A stretch of 64,000 nt of DNA from the NCBI GenBank assembly GCA_902596165.1, contig CACJSU010000003.1, positions 1-64,000 of the forward strand, given 5' to 3'. This document shows, one piece after another, positions 46,395-55,120 of the stretch. Each line of letters starts with the position of its first letter. Within the stretch, counting starts at the first letter, position 1. The position numbers and the translations under genes were made by a program. This stretch comes from an uncultured SAR86 cluster bacterium (GTDB taxonomy: Bacteria; Pseudomonadota; Gammaproteobacteria; Magnimaribacterales; D2472). The notes beneath the pieces are model-generated. The model worked only from the letters and a program-made list of their open reading frames with translations, was not told the origin of the DNA and did no database searches.

Positions 46395-47868
46395 GAAGAA
46401 GTTTTATCCTTTTTTTGTTATGAATAGCTTTAATTTTAGGGGCAGAATTTATAAACGCAATTGAATTATTGACTCCATAAGGATCCCAATTTATCAAATC
46501 TGAGGAAGGAGAGCCGGTTTTGGCAAACTGAGTCCAAGAAACTTGAAAAAAATTTGAAATTGTATGAGCTTCTTTTGAGCAAAAATCTTGAATTATCTTT
46601 TTAGTAGCTGAGCCGAAAACATATGGGAGCTCGCTTGCATGATATGCGCCCAATTTACCATCTAAAACTGGACTTGGTTCATTGAAAAGATACCCATAGG
46701 TATTATCTTGATGCAGTTCTAATAATTCCAATGCGTGTATACCAAATGTCCAGTCAGTCATAATATTCGATAATGCCTGTTTATATTCATTCCTTGTTGG
46801 GTTAATTGGTAAGTAATTGCTAGTAATTTTGTCAATACTTTCTGCTCGAAATATTTTATAAAGCCTTTTGTAAAAAGAATCTTCATCTAAACTTAGATAA
46901 TATGGTTCAAATTCAGACCAAAGCCTATATTCATCTGATGTTGTTCCAATGATTAATTTGATTGGAGAATCTTGAAAATTTTTCATGGGATAAAGAGGTA
47001 AAAAATTACCATCTGCGATTGGAGCAAAGCCTACTTCTGGTGAAAGCCATTTTCCATTAGCAATCATCGTATGTTTCATCTTAGAGGCAAGTGAGGTTAT
47101 CTGCTTATGGTTTAACGACGTTAAATCCTTAATTTTTACTCCGTTATCATTAGCTATTTTTAAAAATAGCTCACCCCATTGATTTCCTCTCTCTTTATCG
47201 AAATATGCATTCATTCCTCCACTTTGACAAATAGCTTTTGAAAATAAATTGCCTGAAGGGCTTATTGAAGATTGTAATGCAACACTCCATGCTCCAGCAG
47301 ATTCTCCAAAAATAGTTATGTTATCAGGATCGCCTCCAAACTCTGCAATGTTCTCTTTCACCCATTCTATTGCAAGCTTTTGATCCATGAGACCTTCATT
47401 GCCAGTAGATCGAATTACACCATTGGAGATTTCATCAAGTTTTAGGAATCCAAATGGGCCTAAACGATAATTAATTGAAACTAAGACAATTTCGTGCTGA
47501 GGAAGAGAATCAAGATCATAAATAACTGAATTAGAAGAGCCTGTAACGTATGCTCCTCCATGAATCCAAATCATCACTGGCATATTGCCATTGATGTCTT
47601 TCGATGCAATATTTAAAGAGAGGCAATCTATTGATTCGTCCGGGACATTTGGGTCTGTTAAAAGAGATTTTCGATAAATTGTTTGAGGGGCGCTAAATCC
47701 CCTTTGAGTAGCTTCAAAGATTATTTCAGAATCATTTTTTTCTGGAATATGCCACTGTGTTTTCTTGGTCAAGGGTTTTGCATAAGGTATGCCATAAAAG
47801 AAATTAATATCATTATTGACAACTCCATTAAATTTCCCTGCCTTGCAAGTAACACTAATATTGGACAT
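46372..47868 (-). CDS. Carboxylesterase type B (cytoplasmic)
   Basis: Second type-B carboxylesterase, 498 aa, paralogous to the next gene but with no signal peptide, so probably cytoplasmic. It shows IWIHGGAYVTG (oxyanion hole), FGESAGAWS with the nucleophilic Ser, NEGLMDQKLAIEWVKENIAEFGG, and AYHASELPYVFG with the likely catalytic His. It is the first gene of a three-gene overlapping operon with the lipoprotein esterase and the DUF3604 gene. TATAAT ends 6 nt before the ATG, and no ribosome binding site is visible, so the message may be leaderless. Confidence 0.88.
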   Translation of the reverse strand: MSNISVTCKAGKFNGVVNNDINFFYGIPYAKPLTKKTQWHIPEKNDSEIIFEATQRGFSAPQTIYRKSLLTDPNVPDESIDCLSLNIASKDINGNMPVMIWIHGGAYVTGSSNSVIYDLDSLPQHEIVLVSINYRLGPFGFLKLDEISNGVIRSTGNEGLMDQKLAIEWVKENIAEFGGDPDNITIFGESAGAWSVALQSSISPSGNLFSKAICQSGGMNAYFDKERGNQWGELFLKIANDNGVKIKDLTSLNHKQITSLASKMKHTMIANGKWLSPEVGFAPIADGNFLPLYPMKNFQDSPIKLIIGTTSDEYRLWSEFEPYYLSLDEDSFYKRLYKIFRAESIDKITSNYLPINPTRNEYKQALSNIMTDWTFGIHALELLELHQDNTYGYLFNEPSPVLDGKLGAYHASELPYVFGSATKKIIQDFCSKEAHTISNFFQVSWTQFAKTGSPSSDLINWDPYGVNNSIAFINSAPKIKAIHNKKRIKLLHESKINF

Positions 47869-47874
47869 CTAGTA

Positions 47875-47880
47875 ATTATA
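47875..47880 (-). promoter_or_regulatory. -10 box next to the esterase start (possible leaderless mRNA)
   Basis: Minus-strand TATAAT, then TACTAG, then ATG. Transcription starting 7 nt after the hexamer would begin at the A of the start codon. No Shine-Dalgarno sequence and no strong -35 element are seen. Confidence 0.45.
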
Positions 47881-47935
47881 AATTGATTAAAAAAAGATTG
47901 AATAATTGCATAGTAAATAGATATAAATCCACTTT

Positions 47936-47990
47936 AAAAATATGAATTATGGTATAAATCGTAAAATTAATTCTAAAAAATATGAATTAT
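47936..47990 (+). repeat. 15-bp direct repeat, two copies 40 bp apart
   Basis: AAAAATATGAATTAT occurs at 47936-47950 and again at 47976-47990 in the 182-bp divergent region between the esterase operon and the flavin monooxygenase gene. The exact 40-bp period is close to four helical turns, which suits a pair of sites for one regulator. A TATAAA box lies between the copies. The AT-richness of the region lowers certainty. Confidence 0.5.
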
Positions 47991-48050
47991 TATGTTGAAT
48001 CAATAAAGTAATAATGAAATCATTACAATTCATTGAATTTGAGGCGAAAA

Positions 48051-49250
48051 ATGACATTAGCAATAACAAGAGAAAGAACAAACCTAGATTTACATACTAA
48101 ATTAATTAAAAAAGCCGAAGATCTTATACCAGTTCTTAAGGAAAGATCAGAATCTGCAAACGCAGATAGAAGAATTCCAAAAGAAACGATTCAAGACATG
48201 AAAGATGCTGGATTTTTTAAAATCTTACAACCAAAGCAATATGGAGGGTTCGAGCTAGACCCCCATACTTTTTCAGAAGTTCAATTAAGAGTTGCTCAAG
48301 GCTGTATGTCTACAGCTTGGGTTTTAGGTGTTGTTGGCATTCATCCTTTCCAACTTGCTCTGTATGATGATAAAGCCCAACAGGAAGTTTGGGGTGAAGA
48401 CGATAATATTCTTGTTTCCTCATCATATGCCCCTTTGGGGCAAGTCACTCCAGTTGAAGGAGGATTTAAATTTTCAGGCCATTGGCAATGGTCAAGTGGT
48501 TCAGAGCATTGTGACTGGGCATTGCTTGGAGGCTTAATCTTTCCACCTGAAGGAGGTGCTCCAGAATATAGAACTTTTCTAATCCCAAAAAGTGATTACG
48601 AAATAAAAGATACATGGTACTCAATGGGCTTAAAGGCAACAGGAAGCCAAGATATTCATGTTAATGATGTTTTTGTACCAGAATACCGTACCCACAAACA
48701 ATCTGACGGCTTTAACCTTACAAATCCAGGTTATGAGGTAAACAAAAATGATTTATATAAAATACCATGGGGTCAATTGTTTGTTAGAGCTGTCTCTACT
48801 CCAGCAATAGGCGCAACAAAAAAAATGTTAGATCTTTTTATCGAAGGCGCCAATAACAAAGCTTCTAGTGATCCATCAAAATTGGCAGGTGATACTCATA
48901 CTCAATCAATTGTTGCCGAAGCATCTGCAAAACTTGACGCCATAGAAACTGTTATGTTCAGAAATTACGATGTTATGGTTGATCAGGCTGGTAACCAAGG
49001 CGGCATCCCTATGATTGACAGAGTTAAATTTAGATATGATGCTTCCCTGGTAATAGAAAAGTGTCTTGAAGTGGTTGATACTCTTTTCTCTAATGCTGGT
49101 GGTGGTGCTGTATTTGCTGGCAGTGAAATTCAAAAAATATTTTTAGATGTTCATACATCAAGGGCGCATGTTGCTAATAATCCTGTTAGTTTTTCAAGAA
49201 ACTATGGAGCCATGCAACTTGGAGTAGAAAATACAGATTATTTTGTATAA
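48051..49250 (+). CDS. HsaA/HpaB-like flavin-dependent monooxygenase (acyl-CoA dehydrogenase fold)
   Basis: A 399 aa protein with the acyl-CoA dehydrogenase fold whose sequence resembles group D flavin monooxygenases (HsaA, IacA) more than true acyl-CoA dehydrogenases: DAGFFKILQPKQYGGFELD, AQGCMSTAWVLGVVGIHPF, and GGFKFSGHWQWSSGSEHCDW are characteristic. Such enzymes hydroxylate aromatic rings using reduced flavin from a partner reductase. I use the ATG at 48051 (MTLAITRER), with GAGG 6 nt upstream, instead of the track start at 48033. No dedicated reductase is in the window; esterases are divergent and an SDR is convergent. Confidence 0.8.
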   Translation: MTLAITRERTNLDLHTKLIKKAEDLIPVLKERSESANADRRIPKETIQDMKDAGFFKILQPKQYGGFELDPHTFSEVQLRVAQGCMSTAWVLGVVGIHPFQLALYDDKAQQEVWGEDDNILVSSSYAPLGQVTPVEGGFKFSGHWQWSSGSEHCDWALLGGLIFPPEGGAPEYRTFLIPKSDYEIKDTWYSMGLKATGSQDIHVNDVFVPEYRTHKQSDGFNLTNPGYEVNKNDLYKIPWGQLFVRAVSTPAIGATKKMLDLFIEGANNKASSDPSKLAGDTHTQSIVAEASAKLDAIETVMFRNYDVMVDQAGNQGGIPMIDRVKFRYDASLVIEKCLEVVDTLFSNAGGGAVFAGSEIQKIFLDVHTSRAHVANNPVSFSRNYGAMQLGVENTDYFV

Positions 49251-49253
49251 ATC

Positions 49254-50021
49254 TTATAGATGGTAACCACCATCAACTGGGATGCAGTGGCCGGTTATGT
49301 AACCTCCTTTGCTTGAGGCCAAAAATACTGCCGTATCAGCAACCTCTTTAGGAAGCCCAAATCTTTTAATAGCAAGAGTATTCATTACCGCTTCGTGCCA
49401 AGCATCATCAAAAAAGGTATTCTCTTCTTCTCTCAATCTATGAAATATTCCTGTTTCAATAATTCCCAATGCGATAGAATTTGCTCTCACTCCATTAGCA
49501 CCCTCCTCTTTTGCAATACCTTTTAATACATGCTCAATAGTTGCTTTAGGAGCGACCGAAAGAATATCTCCTGGAGGATATTTAAACAATCCTGCAGAAC
49601 TTATGAAAACAATAGAACCTTTCGATTGGCGAAGATAAGGTAATCCAGATTTTATTAGATTAAAAAAACCATTTATATCAGCATCTATAACCCCTTTCCA
49701 TAAATCAATATCTATTTCACCAATAAACTTTTGGGGTATGTCAAATCCAGCTGCATTAACAAGTGTATTGATAGAGCCATGATCTTTTATTACCTTCTTA
49801 AAGGTGCTATCAACAGATTTGGAATTGCTATTATCTAATTGATATATCTTTACATCAGCATCAATTTCATTTGCTATATCAACTGCAGCTTGCTCATTTT
49901 TAAAGTAAGTAATAGCCACCTTGGCGCCTGAATTGGCAAATTCTTTAGCACATAATGATCCAATGCCTCCACTGCCTCCAATAATCAGAACACAACCTTT
50001 TTTAAAATTTGAATCTGTCAT
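49254..50021 (-). CDS. Short-chain dehydrogenase/reductase
   Basis: Classical SDR of 255 aa resembling FabG/glucose-dehydrogenase-type enzymes: IGGSGGIG cofactor loop near residue 14, NAAG near 88, and the catalytic Ser in VFISSAGLF. At the position where the catalytic Tyr is expected the sequence reads GDILSVAPKATIEH, so the Tyr of YxxxK appears to be replaced and the Lys retained. The C-terminus PVDGGYHL is typical. Its start overlaps the end of aceF by 4 nt, so it is translated with the pyruvate dehydrogenase genes. With the Tyr change it may be a non-standard or inactive reductase. Confidence 0.82.
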   Translation of the reverse strand: MTDSNFKKGCVLIIGGSGGIGSLCAKEFANSGAKVAITYFKNEQAAVDIANEIDADVKIYQLDNSNSKSVDSTFKKVIKDHGSINTLVNAAGFDIPQKFIGEIDIDLWKGVIDADINGFFNLIKSGLPYLRQSKGSIVFISSAGLFKYPPGDILSVAPKATIEHVLKGIAKEEGANGVRANSIALGIIETGIFHRLREEENTFFDDAWHEAVMNTLAIKRFGLPKEVADTAVFLASSKGGYITGHCIPVDGGYHL

Positions 50022-51301
50022 TTAAAACTCTTCTCAATCAATTTATCATCAGACAAGGCCTCTCCCAGCTGACTAGTAAATTGTACCGCATAGACCCCAT
50101 TAATTGCGCGGTGATCATAACTCAGCGAAATTGGTAAAAAACTTCTATTTTCAAATCCTCCGTCGGATGAAACAACCTTCTCATAAGTCTTTGAAATTCC
50201 TAGTATAGCTACTTCGGGAGGATTAATTATTGGCGTAAAAAACCTACCCCCAATTGCACCTAGAGAACTGATACTAAAGGATGCGCCTTTTAGATCAGCA
50301 ATTTTTAACTTTCGTTTTTTTGCAGCTGTAGCTAATTCATTAATCTCTGCTGAAATCTCCACAATAGATTTTAATTGTGCATTTTTTACATTTGGCACAA
50401 TTAGCCCTTCAGGAGTGTCTATAGCAATACCTAAATTTATATAATCTTTTAAAATAATTTTTTCTAAACTCTTATCTAAAGAGCAATTAAGTAATGGAAA
50501 ATCAGCAAGTAACTTAGAAGTAATTTTTGCTATGAAAGCTAAAGGAGAAATCTTTACTTTATGCTTTTTACATAATTTAGTCCTAACTTCAAGTAGAATA
50601 TTTAAATCACATTCGTCATGTTGAGTAACATGAGGGATATTTATCCAGGATGTATGAAGGTTACTAATTGAAGACTTCTGAAATTTTGAAAGCTTTTCTT
50701 CTTTAATTAAACCCCATTTTGAATAATCAATATCAGGCTGAGAAAACTCAAATCTATTTCCTTGTCCAGTTTCTGAAAGTCGAGATTTTACGAATTGATG
50801 CAAGTCTTCTTTTTGAATCCTATTCTTTGGACCTGTAGGCTGAACGAGTGATAAATCAATACCGAATTCTCTTGCAAGCTTTCTAACCGCCGGTCCTGCA
50901 TAAACATTTTTATTAATTGTCTTGGCTGTAGTGCGAGAGATTTTTTGGTTTTGAGCATTCAAAGATTGCTCAGATTCAATTTTTTCTGATTCTTCTAGGA
51001 TAGTCTGATGTTGAGTATCCTTGTCATCAAAAGAATCATTTTCAGCTTGCATCTCAACATCACTGGAAGCTTCAATTTGTAAAAAAGGTGAGCCTGAAGT
51101 AACTTTATCTCCTACAGAAACTTCAATAGAAATAACTTTACCAATTACAGAAGCTGGAATTTCCATTGCAGCTTTATCAGACTCCAAAACAATAATTGGA
51201 TCTTCTGAATCAACTTGATCACCTGCTTTAGCGCACACTTCGATCACTTCAACATCTTCAGCTTCGCCAAGGTCTGGAATATTGATAATTTTGTTAGCCA
51301 T
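50018..51301 (-). CDS. aceF: Dihydrolipoamide acetyltransferase, pyruvate dehydrogenase E2 (AceF)
   Basis: Core subunit of pyruvate dehydrogenase: accepts the acetyl group on lipoyl-lysine and passes it to CoA. One N-terminal lipoyl domain (ESDKAAMEIP, the lipoylated Lys), then a linker, a peripheral-subunit-binding domain (AGPAVRKLAREFGIDLSLV near residue 150), and the catalytic domain ending SLSYDHRAINGVYAVQF. E. coli AceF has three lipoyl domains and 629 aa; this has one and 427 aa. The active-site motif is HxxxNG rather than HxxxDG, a variant also known in Azotobacter E2. It abuts aceE. Lpd (E3) is not in the window. Confidence 0.93.
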   Translation of the reverse strand: MANKIINIPDLGEAEDVEVIEVCAKAGDQVDSEDPIIVLESDKAAMEIPASVIGKVISIEVSVGDKVTSGSPFLQIEASSDVEMQAENDSFDDKDTQHQTILEESEKIESEQSLNAQNQKISRTTAKTINKNVYAGPAVRKLAREFGIDLSLVQPTGPKNRIQKEDLHQFVKSRLSETGQGNRFEFSQPDIDYSKWGLIKEEKLSKFQKSSISNLHTSWINIPHVTQHDECDLNILLEVRTKLCKKHKVKISPLAFIAKITSKLLADFPLLNCSLDKSLEKIILKDYINLGIAIDTPEGLIVPNVKNAQLKSIVEISAEINELATAAKKRKLKIADLKGASFSISSLGAIGGRFFTPIINPPEVAILGISKTYEKVVSSDGGFENRSFLPISLSYDHRAINGVYAVQFTSQLGEALSDDKLIEKSFK

Positions 51302-53952
51302 TAAACTTCCCAGGGATTGGGTTTGCTTGCATCAATCTTTAATTTTTTATATAAAGATTTAATTTCACTTTTGCTGAGATCTCCTTTGCGAAAAAGTGAA
51401 TAAATTGCAAGTCTTGCAATGTTGGTTGCATCTACTTCAAAAAATTCTCTAAGTTTTTGCCGTGAATCACTTCTACCATACCCATCTGTTCCTAAAGTGT
51501 AGTATGGTGCTTTAATGAAGCTCCTGATTTGTTCGGGATATGCACGCATATAGTCAGTTGCAGCAATGACAGGAGTTTCTGGGCTTGGCAAACATTCCTC
51601 TACATAGGTTTTCTTTTGTTTTGAGGTAGGGTTTAACTCATTAAATCTCTCTTTTTCCATTCCATCCTTTCTTAACATATTGAAGCTAGTGGCACTCCAG
51701 ACATCAGACCCAATCCCAAACGAGTCTAGAATTTTTTGAGCCTTGATAGATTCATTAAGAATTGATCCTGAGCCAATTAAAGTAACTTGAGATTTTTCAT
51801 GGCCATGAAGCTGATATAAACCCTTAATAATTCCTTCCTCAGAATTCTTTGGTTGAGCTGGTTGTAAATAGTTTTCATTGGTAACAGTTATGTAGTAGTA
51901 GTAATTTTCTAGATCTACAAACATCTTCTTTATTCCATCTTTAAAAATTACTGCTAATTCATATGCGTATGCTGGATCATATGACCGACAATTAGGGATA
52001 GTTGAGGAAAAAATATGGCTGTGCCCATCTTGGTGCTGTAACCCCTCTCCATTTAAAGTTGTCCTTCCAGAAGTAGCTCCAATCAAAAACCCCTTAGCTT
52101 GAGAGTCACCAGCAGCCCAAGCAAGATCATGAATCCGTTGAAAACCAAACATTGAATAAAATAAGTAAATAGGAATCATTGGCATGTTGTAGTTTGAATA
52201 TGCTGTTGCAAGAGCAATCCAGGCTGAGAATGCTCCTGCTTCATTTATGCCTTCTTCAAGCATTACCCCATCTTTTGATTCCTTGTACCACATAACCTGA
52301 TCAGCATCTTCTGGTTTATACTTTTGGCCCTCAGAAGAATAAATCCCTATTTGTCTAAATAAACCCTCCATTCCAAAAGTTCTTGCCTCATCTGGTACAA
52401 TTGGCACGATACGCTCTCCAATATTTTTATCCTTTAAGATATCTGTCATCATTCGAACAAATGCCATCGTGGAGGAAATCTCTTTATCCTCAAAACCTTT
52501 AGTAAATTTCTGGAAAATGGAATCTGATGGCTTGGAAAGTTTTTGGGTATGTCCTCTTCTTCTAGGTATCGGACCCCCAAGAGTTTCCCTTGTTTTTAAA
52601 AGATATTGTATTTCAGGAGAATCTTTTGGCGGCCTTACATAAGGTAGCTTTTCAATCTCTTTGTCTGAAACTGGAATATCAAACTTGTCTCTGAATGATT
52701 TTATGTTTTCTAGCGTTAATTTTTTTACTTGGTGGGTTGTATTATCTGCTTCTCTTGATCCAGTTCCATAACCCTTGGTAGTTAAAGCAAGAATGACTGT
52801 TGGGGCCCCTTTGGAGTTTACAGCCTTGTGATAAGCAGCATAAACTTTGTATGGGTCATGGCCGCCTCTATTTAATTTATAAATGTCTTCATCAGTAAGA
52901 TCATCAACCATTTCTAAAACATCAGGATCTTGCCCAAAAAACTTTTCTCTAGTATATGCTCCTCCTTTAGCTTTAAAGTTTTGAAGTTCGCCGTCAACTA
53001 CTGCATCCATGAGTTCTTGTAACTTGCCTTCCTTATCCCTAGCAAAAATAGGATCCCATAATCTACCCCAAATAACCTTGATAACATTCCAGCCTGAGCC
53101 TCTGAATTCTCTTTCTAATTCATGAATAATTTTATTGTTTCCCCTAACAGGTCCATCCAACCTCTGTAAATTGCAATTAACAACAAAAATTAAATTTTCT
53201 AATTTCTCCCTGCCAGCTAAACCAATTGCACCTTTAGATTCAGGCTCATCCATTTCTCCATCACCACAAAAAACCCAAACCTTTCTATTGTTCCTTGGTG
53301 CCAAGCCTCTTGCAGACAAATATCTCATAATATTTGCTTGATAAATTCCCATGATAGGCCCCAAACCCATTGAAACGGTTGGAAATTGCCAATAATCAGG
53401 CATCAACCATGGATGTGGATAAGATGAGATACCAGGCTTATCAACCTCTCGTCTAAAGTTATCTAAGTCATCTTCTGATAAATAGCCCTCCAAAAAACTT
53501 CTTGCGTAGATTCCTGGCGAAGAATGCCCTTGAAAATATATTAGATCCTCTTGCCCGTCTTTTGAGCCTTGAAAAAAATAATTAAATCCTACGTCATAAA
53601 GTGTTGCTGAAGAGGAAAAGGTTGCTATATGACCACCTAAGTCATCAGAAGATTTATTTGCCCTCAAGACCATCACCAAAGCATTCCATCTTATGAGAGA
53701 TCTTATCTTACGCTCCATAAAAAGATCACCAGGCATTTTAGCTTCTTCACTTACTGGAATTGAGTTTCTAAAAGGCGAAGTAAGATTATAATTTGGAATT
53801 GTTCCAGACTCAGAAAGTTTTGAAGCAAGCTTTCCAAGAATAAATGAGGCCCTCTCATTTCCATCTTGTTTGATGATGTTTTCTAGCGCATCAAGCCATT
53901 CTTTTAATTCAAGGTCCGTGGAAATTTGATCAGATCTGTTATTTATATTCAA
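51301..53952 (-). CDS. aceE: Pyruvate dehydrogenase E1 component AceE (homodimeric)
   Basis: Thiamine-diphosphate-dependent decarboxylation of pyruvate and acetyl transfer to E2. The homodimeric type is clear from length (883 aa; E. coli 887) and conserved blocks: FQGHSSPGIYARSFLEG, the ThDP motif CGDGEMDEPESKGAIGLAGRE...VVNCN near residue 225, and GRTTLNGEGLQHQDGHSH near residue 640. The stop codon shares a base with the aceF start, so aceE-aceF-SDR is one operon. A palindrome TGACA-N4-TGTCA sits just downstream of a TATAAT box upstream of the gene, a likely operator. Confidence 0.97.
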   Translation of the reverse strand: MNINNRSDQISTDLELKEWLDALENIIKQDGNERASFILGKLASKLSESGTIPNYNLTSPFRNSIPVSEEAKMPGDLFMERKIRSLIRWNALVMVLRANKSSDDLGGHIATFSSSATLYDVGFNYFFQGSKDGQEDLIYFQGHSSPGIYARSFLEGYLSEDDLDNFRREVDKPGISSYPHPWLMPDYWQFPTVSMGLGPIMGIYQANIMRYLSARGLAPRNNRKVWVFCGDGEMDEPESKGAIGLAGREKLENLIFVVNCNLQRLDGPVRGNNKIIHELEREFRGSGWNVIKVIWGRLWDPIFARDKEGKLQELMDAVVDGELQNFKAKGGAYTREKFFGQDPDVLEMVDDLTDEDIYKLNRGGHDPYKVYAAYHKAVNSKGAPTVILALTTKGYGTGSREADNTTHQVKKLTLENIKSFRDKFDIPVSDKEIEKLPYVRPPKDSPEIQYLLKTRETLGGPIPRRRGHTQKLSKPSDSIFQKFTKGFEDKEISSTMAFVRMMTDILKDKNIGERIVPIVPDEARTFGMEGLFRQIGIYSSEGQKYKPEDADQVMWYKESKDGVMLEEGINEAGAFSAWIALATAYSNYNMPMIPIYLFYSMFGFQRIHDLAWAAGDSQAKGFLIGATSGRTTLNGEGLQHQDGHSHIFSSTIPNCRSYDPAYAYELAVIFKDGIKKMFVDLENYYYYITVTNENYLQPAQPKNSEEGIIKGLYQLHGHEKSQVTLIGSGSILNESIKAQKILDSFGIGSDVWSATSFNMLRKDGMEKERFNELNPTSKQKKTYVEECLPSPETPVIAATDYMRAYPEQIRSFIKAPYYTLGTDGYGRSDSRQKLREFFEVDATNIARLAIYSLFRKGDLSKSEIKSLYKKLKIDASKPNPWEV

Positions 53953-53972
53953 ACTTTTATAATTTTTAATAT

Positions 53973-53986
53973 TGACAACGCTGTCA
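53973..53986. promoter_or_regulatory. Palindrome at the aceE promoter
   Basis: TGACA-ACGC-TGTCA, a perfect 5-bp palindrome, lies immediately downstream of a minus-strand TATAAT (53986-53991), centred near the predicted aceE start point, where a repressor would block transcription. It also begins with TTGACA on the plus strand, so it could affect the divergent LLM gene. It does not match the E. coli PdhR site (ATTGGT...ACCAAT). Confidence 0.45.
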
Positions 53987-54055
53987 TTATATATCGATAA
54001 CTCATTAATTGTTATTATATGATTTCTTTAAAATTTCACCAAAAGGTAACTTATT

Positions 54056-54934
54056 ATGCGTTTTTCATACCATCCATCAATGTGCGATCCATCATTTTAT
54101 TTAGAGTTAGGTAAAGCTGCTGAGGCTGCTGGATTCGATACAATTACATTTCCTGACAGTATATGTTATCCCAAAGAGTGTGACTCAACCTATCCATATA
54201 ATGATGATGGAAGTAGAGAGTTCCTAGACGGCGTCCCCTTTTTAGAACCTTTTTCTATAATCCCCGCAATAGCAGCAGTAACAGAAAAACTTGAATTTTC
54301 AACATCAGTATATAAATTAGCGCCTAGGCAAGCAGTAACCACTGCAAAATTTGTTACTACACTGGGTGTAATGACAAATAATAGATTTCATTTTGGTATT
54401 GGAGTAAGCCCATGGTATGAGGATTTTCTTGCAACAGGTGAAAGATGGGAGAAACGTGGCAAAAGAATGGATGAGCAAATTGATATCCTAAAAGGCCTTA
54501 TGAATGGTGAATACTTCTCTTATAAGGGTGAGTTTTACGATATTCCAGAATTGAAGCTATGCCCAACACCAAGTAAACCTGTTCCAATATTGATTGGAGG
54601 ACATTCAAAATTAGCTTTAAAAAGAGCTGCTAGGATTGGAGACGGGTGGATCAGTGCAGGGTTAAGCCTCGAAGAAACGAAAAATCTGATAGATCAAATC
54701 AATCTATATAGAAATGAATATGGGACTTTAGATCATCCAAATTATCAATTTCAAGTAATGGGTGAAGCTGCATATTCTCCTGATGGAATCAACCAGTTAG
54801 AAGAATTAGGTGCTACCGAAGTAATTGTAGCCTTTAGAAATGCATATGAGGGTGGTCCTGATAACAGAACTCTAGAAGGAATGATTGCTGAGATCAATTG
54901 GTATGCAGAAGAGGTAATTAATAAATCAAGGTAA
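54056..54934 (+). CDS. LLM-class flavin/F420-dependent oxidoreductase
   Basis: Luciferase-like monooxygenase superfamily TIM barrel of 292 aa. Typical blocks: GFDTITFPDS near the N-terminus, TEKLEFSTSVYKLAPRQAVTTAKFVTTL near residue 80, GIGVSPWYEDF near 118, and the phosphate-binding PVPILIGGHSKLALKRAARIGDGWI near residue 180. It resembles the F420-type TIGR03619 group, but many marine bacteria without F420 carry it, so FMN is as likely. AAAGGTAAC precedes the ATG. Divergent from aceE, convergent with tRNA-Pro. Substrate unknown. Confidence 0.83.
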   Translation: MRFSYHPSMCDPSFYLELGKAAEAAGFDTITFPDSICYPKECDSTYPYNDDGSREFLDGVPFLEPFSIIPAIAAVTEKLEFSTSVYKLAPRQAVTTAKFVTTLGVMTNNRFHFGIGVSPWYEDFLATGERWEKRGKRMDEQIDILKGLMNGEYFSYKGEFYDIPELKLCPTPSKPVPILIGGHSKLALKRAARIGDGWISAGLSLEETKNLIDQINLYRNEYGTLDHPNYQFQVMGEAAYSPDGINQLEELGATEVIVAFRNAYEGGPDNRTLEGMIAEINWYAEEVINKSR

Positions 54935-54938
54935 AAAT

Positions 54939-55015
54939 TGGTCGGGATGGCCGGATTTGAACCGACGACCACCTCACCCCCAGCGAGGTGCGCTACCAGG
55001 CTGCGCTACATCCCG
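54939..55015 (-). tRNA. tRNA-Pro (anticodon GGG)
   Basis: 77 nt on the minus strand with CCA encoded. The acceptor stem CGGGATG pairs with CATCCCG, the anticodon loop reads CTGGGGG (anticodon GGG), and the T loop is TTCGAAT. The anticodon stem CCTCG/TGAGG has one G-T pair. A TATAAT hexamer lies 8 nt upstream. The 3' end is 4 bp from the end of the LLM gene. Confidence 0.95.
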
Positions 55016-55022
55016 AAAATAA

Positions 55023-55028
55023 ATTATA
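55023..55028 (-). promoter_or_regulatory. -10 box for tRNA-Pro
   Basis: Minus-strand TATAAT ending 7 nt before the tRNA 5' end, so transcription would start close to the mature end. No good -35 hexamer was found. Confidence 0.45.
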
Positions 55029-55120
55029 TACATGTCTCTTAGGTAAAAATAATATTAATCTCATTTATAACTTTCATTAAATAATTAATGATGTACAATC
55101 AAATCAAAAATTGCATATAT

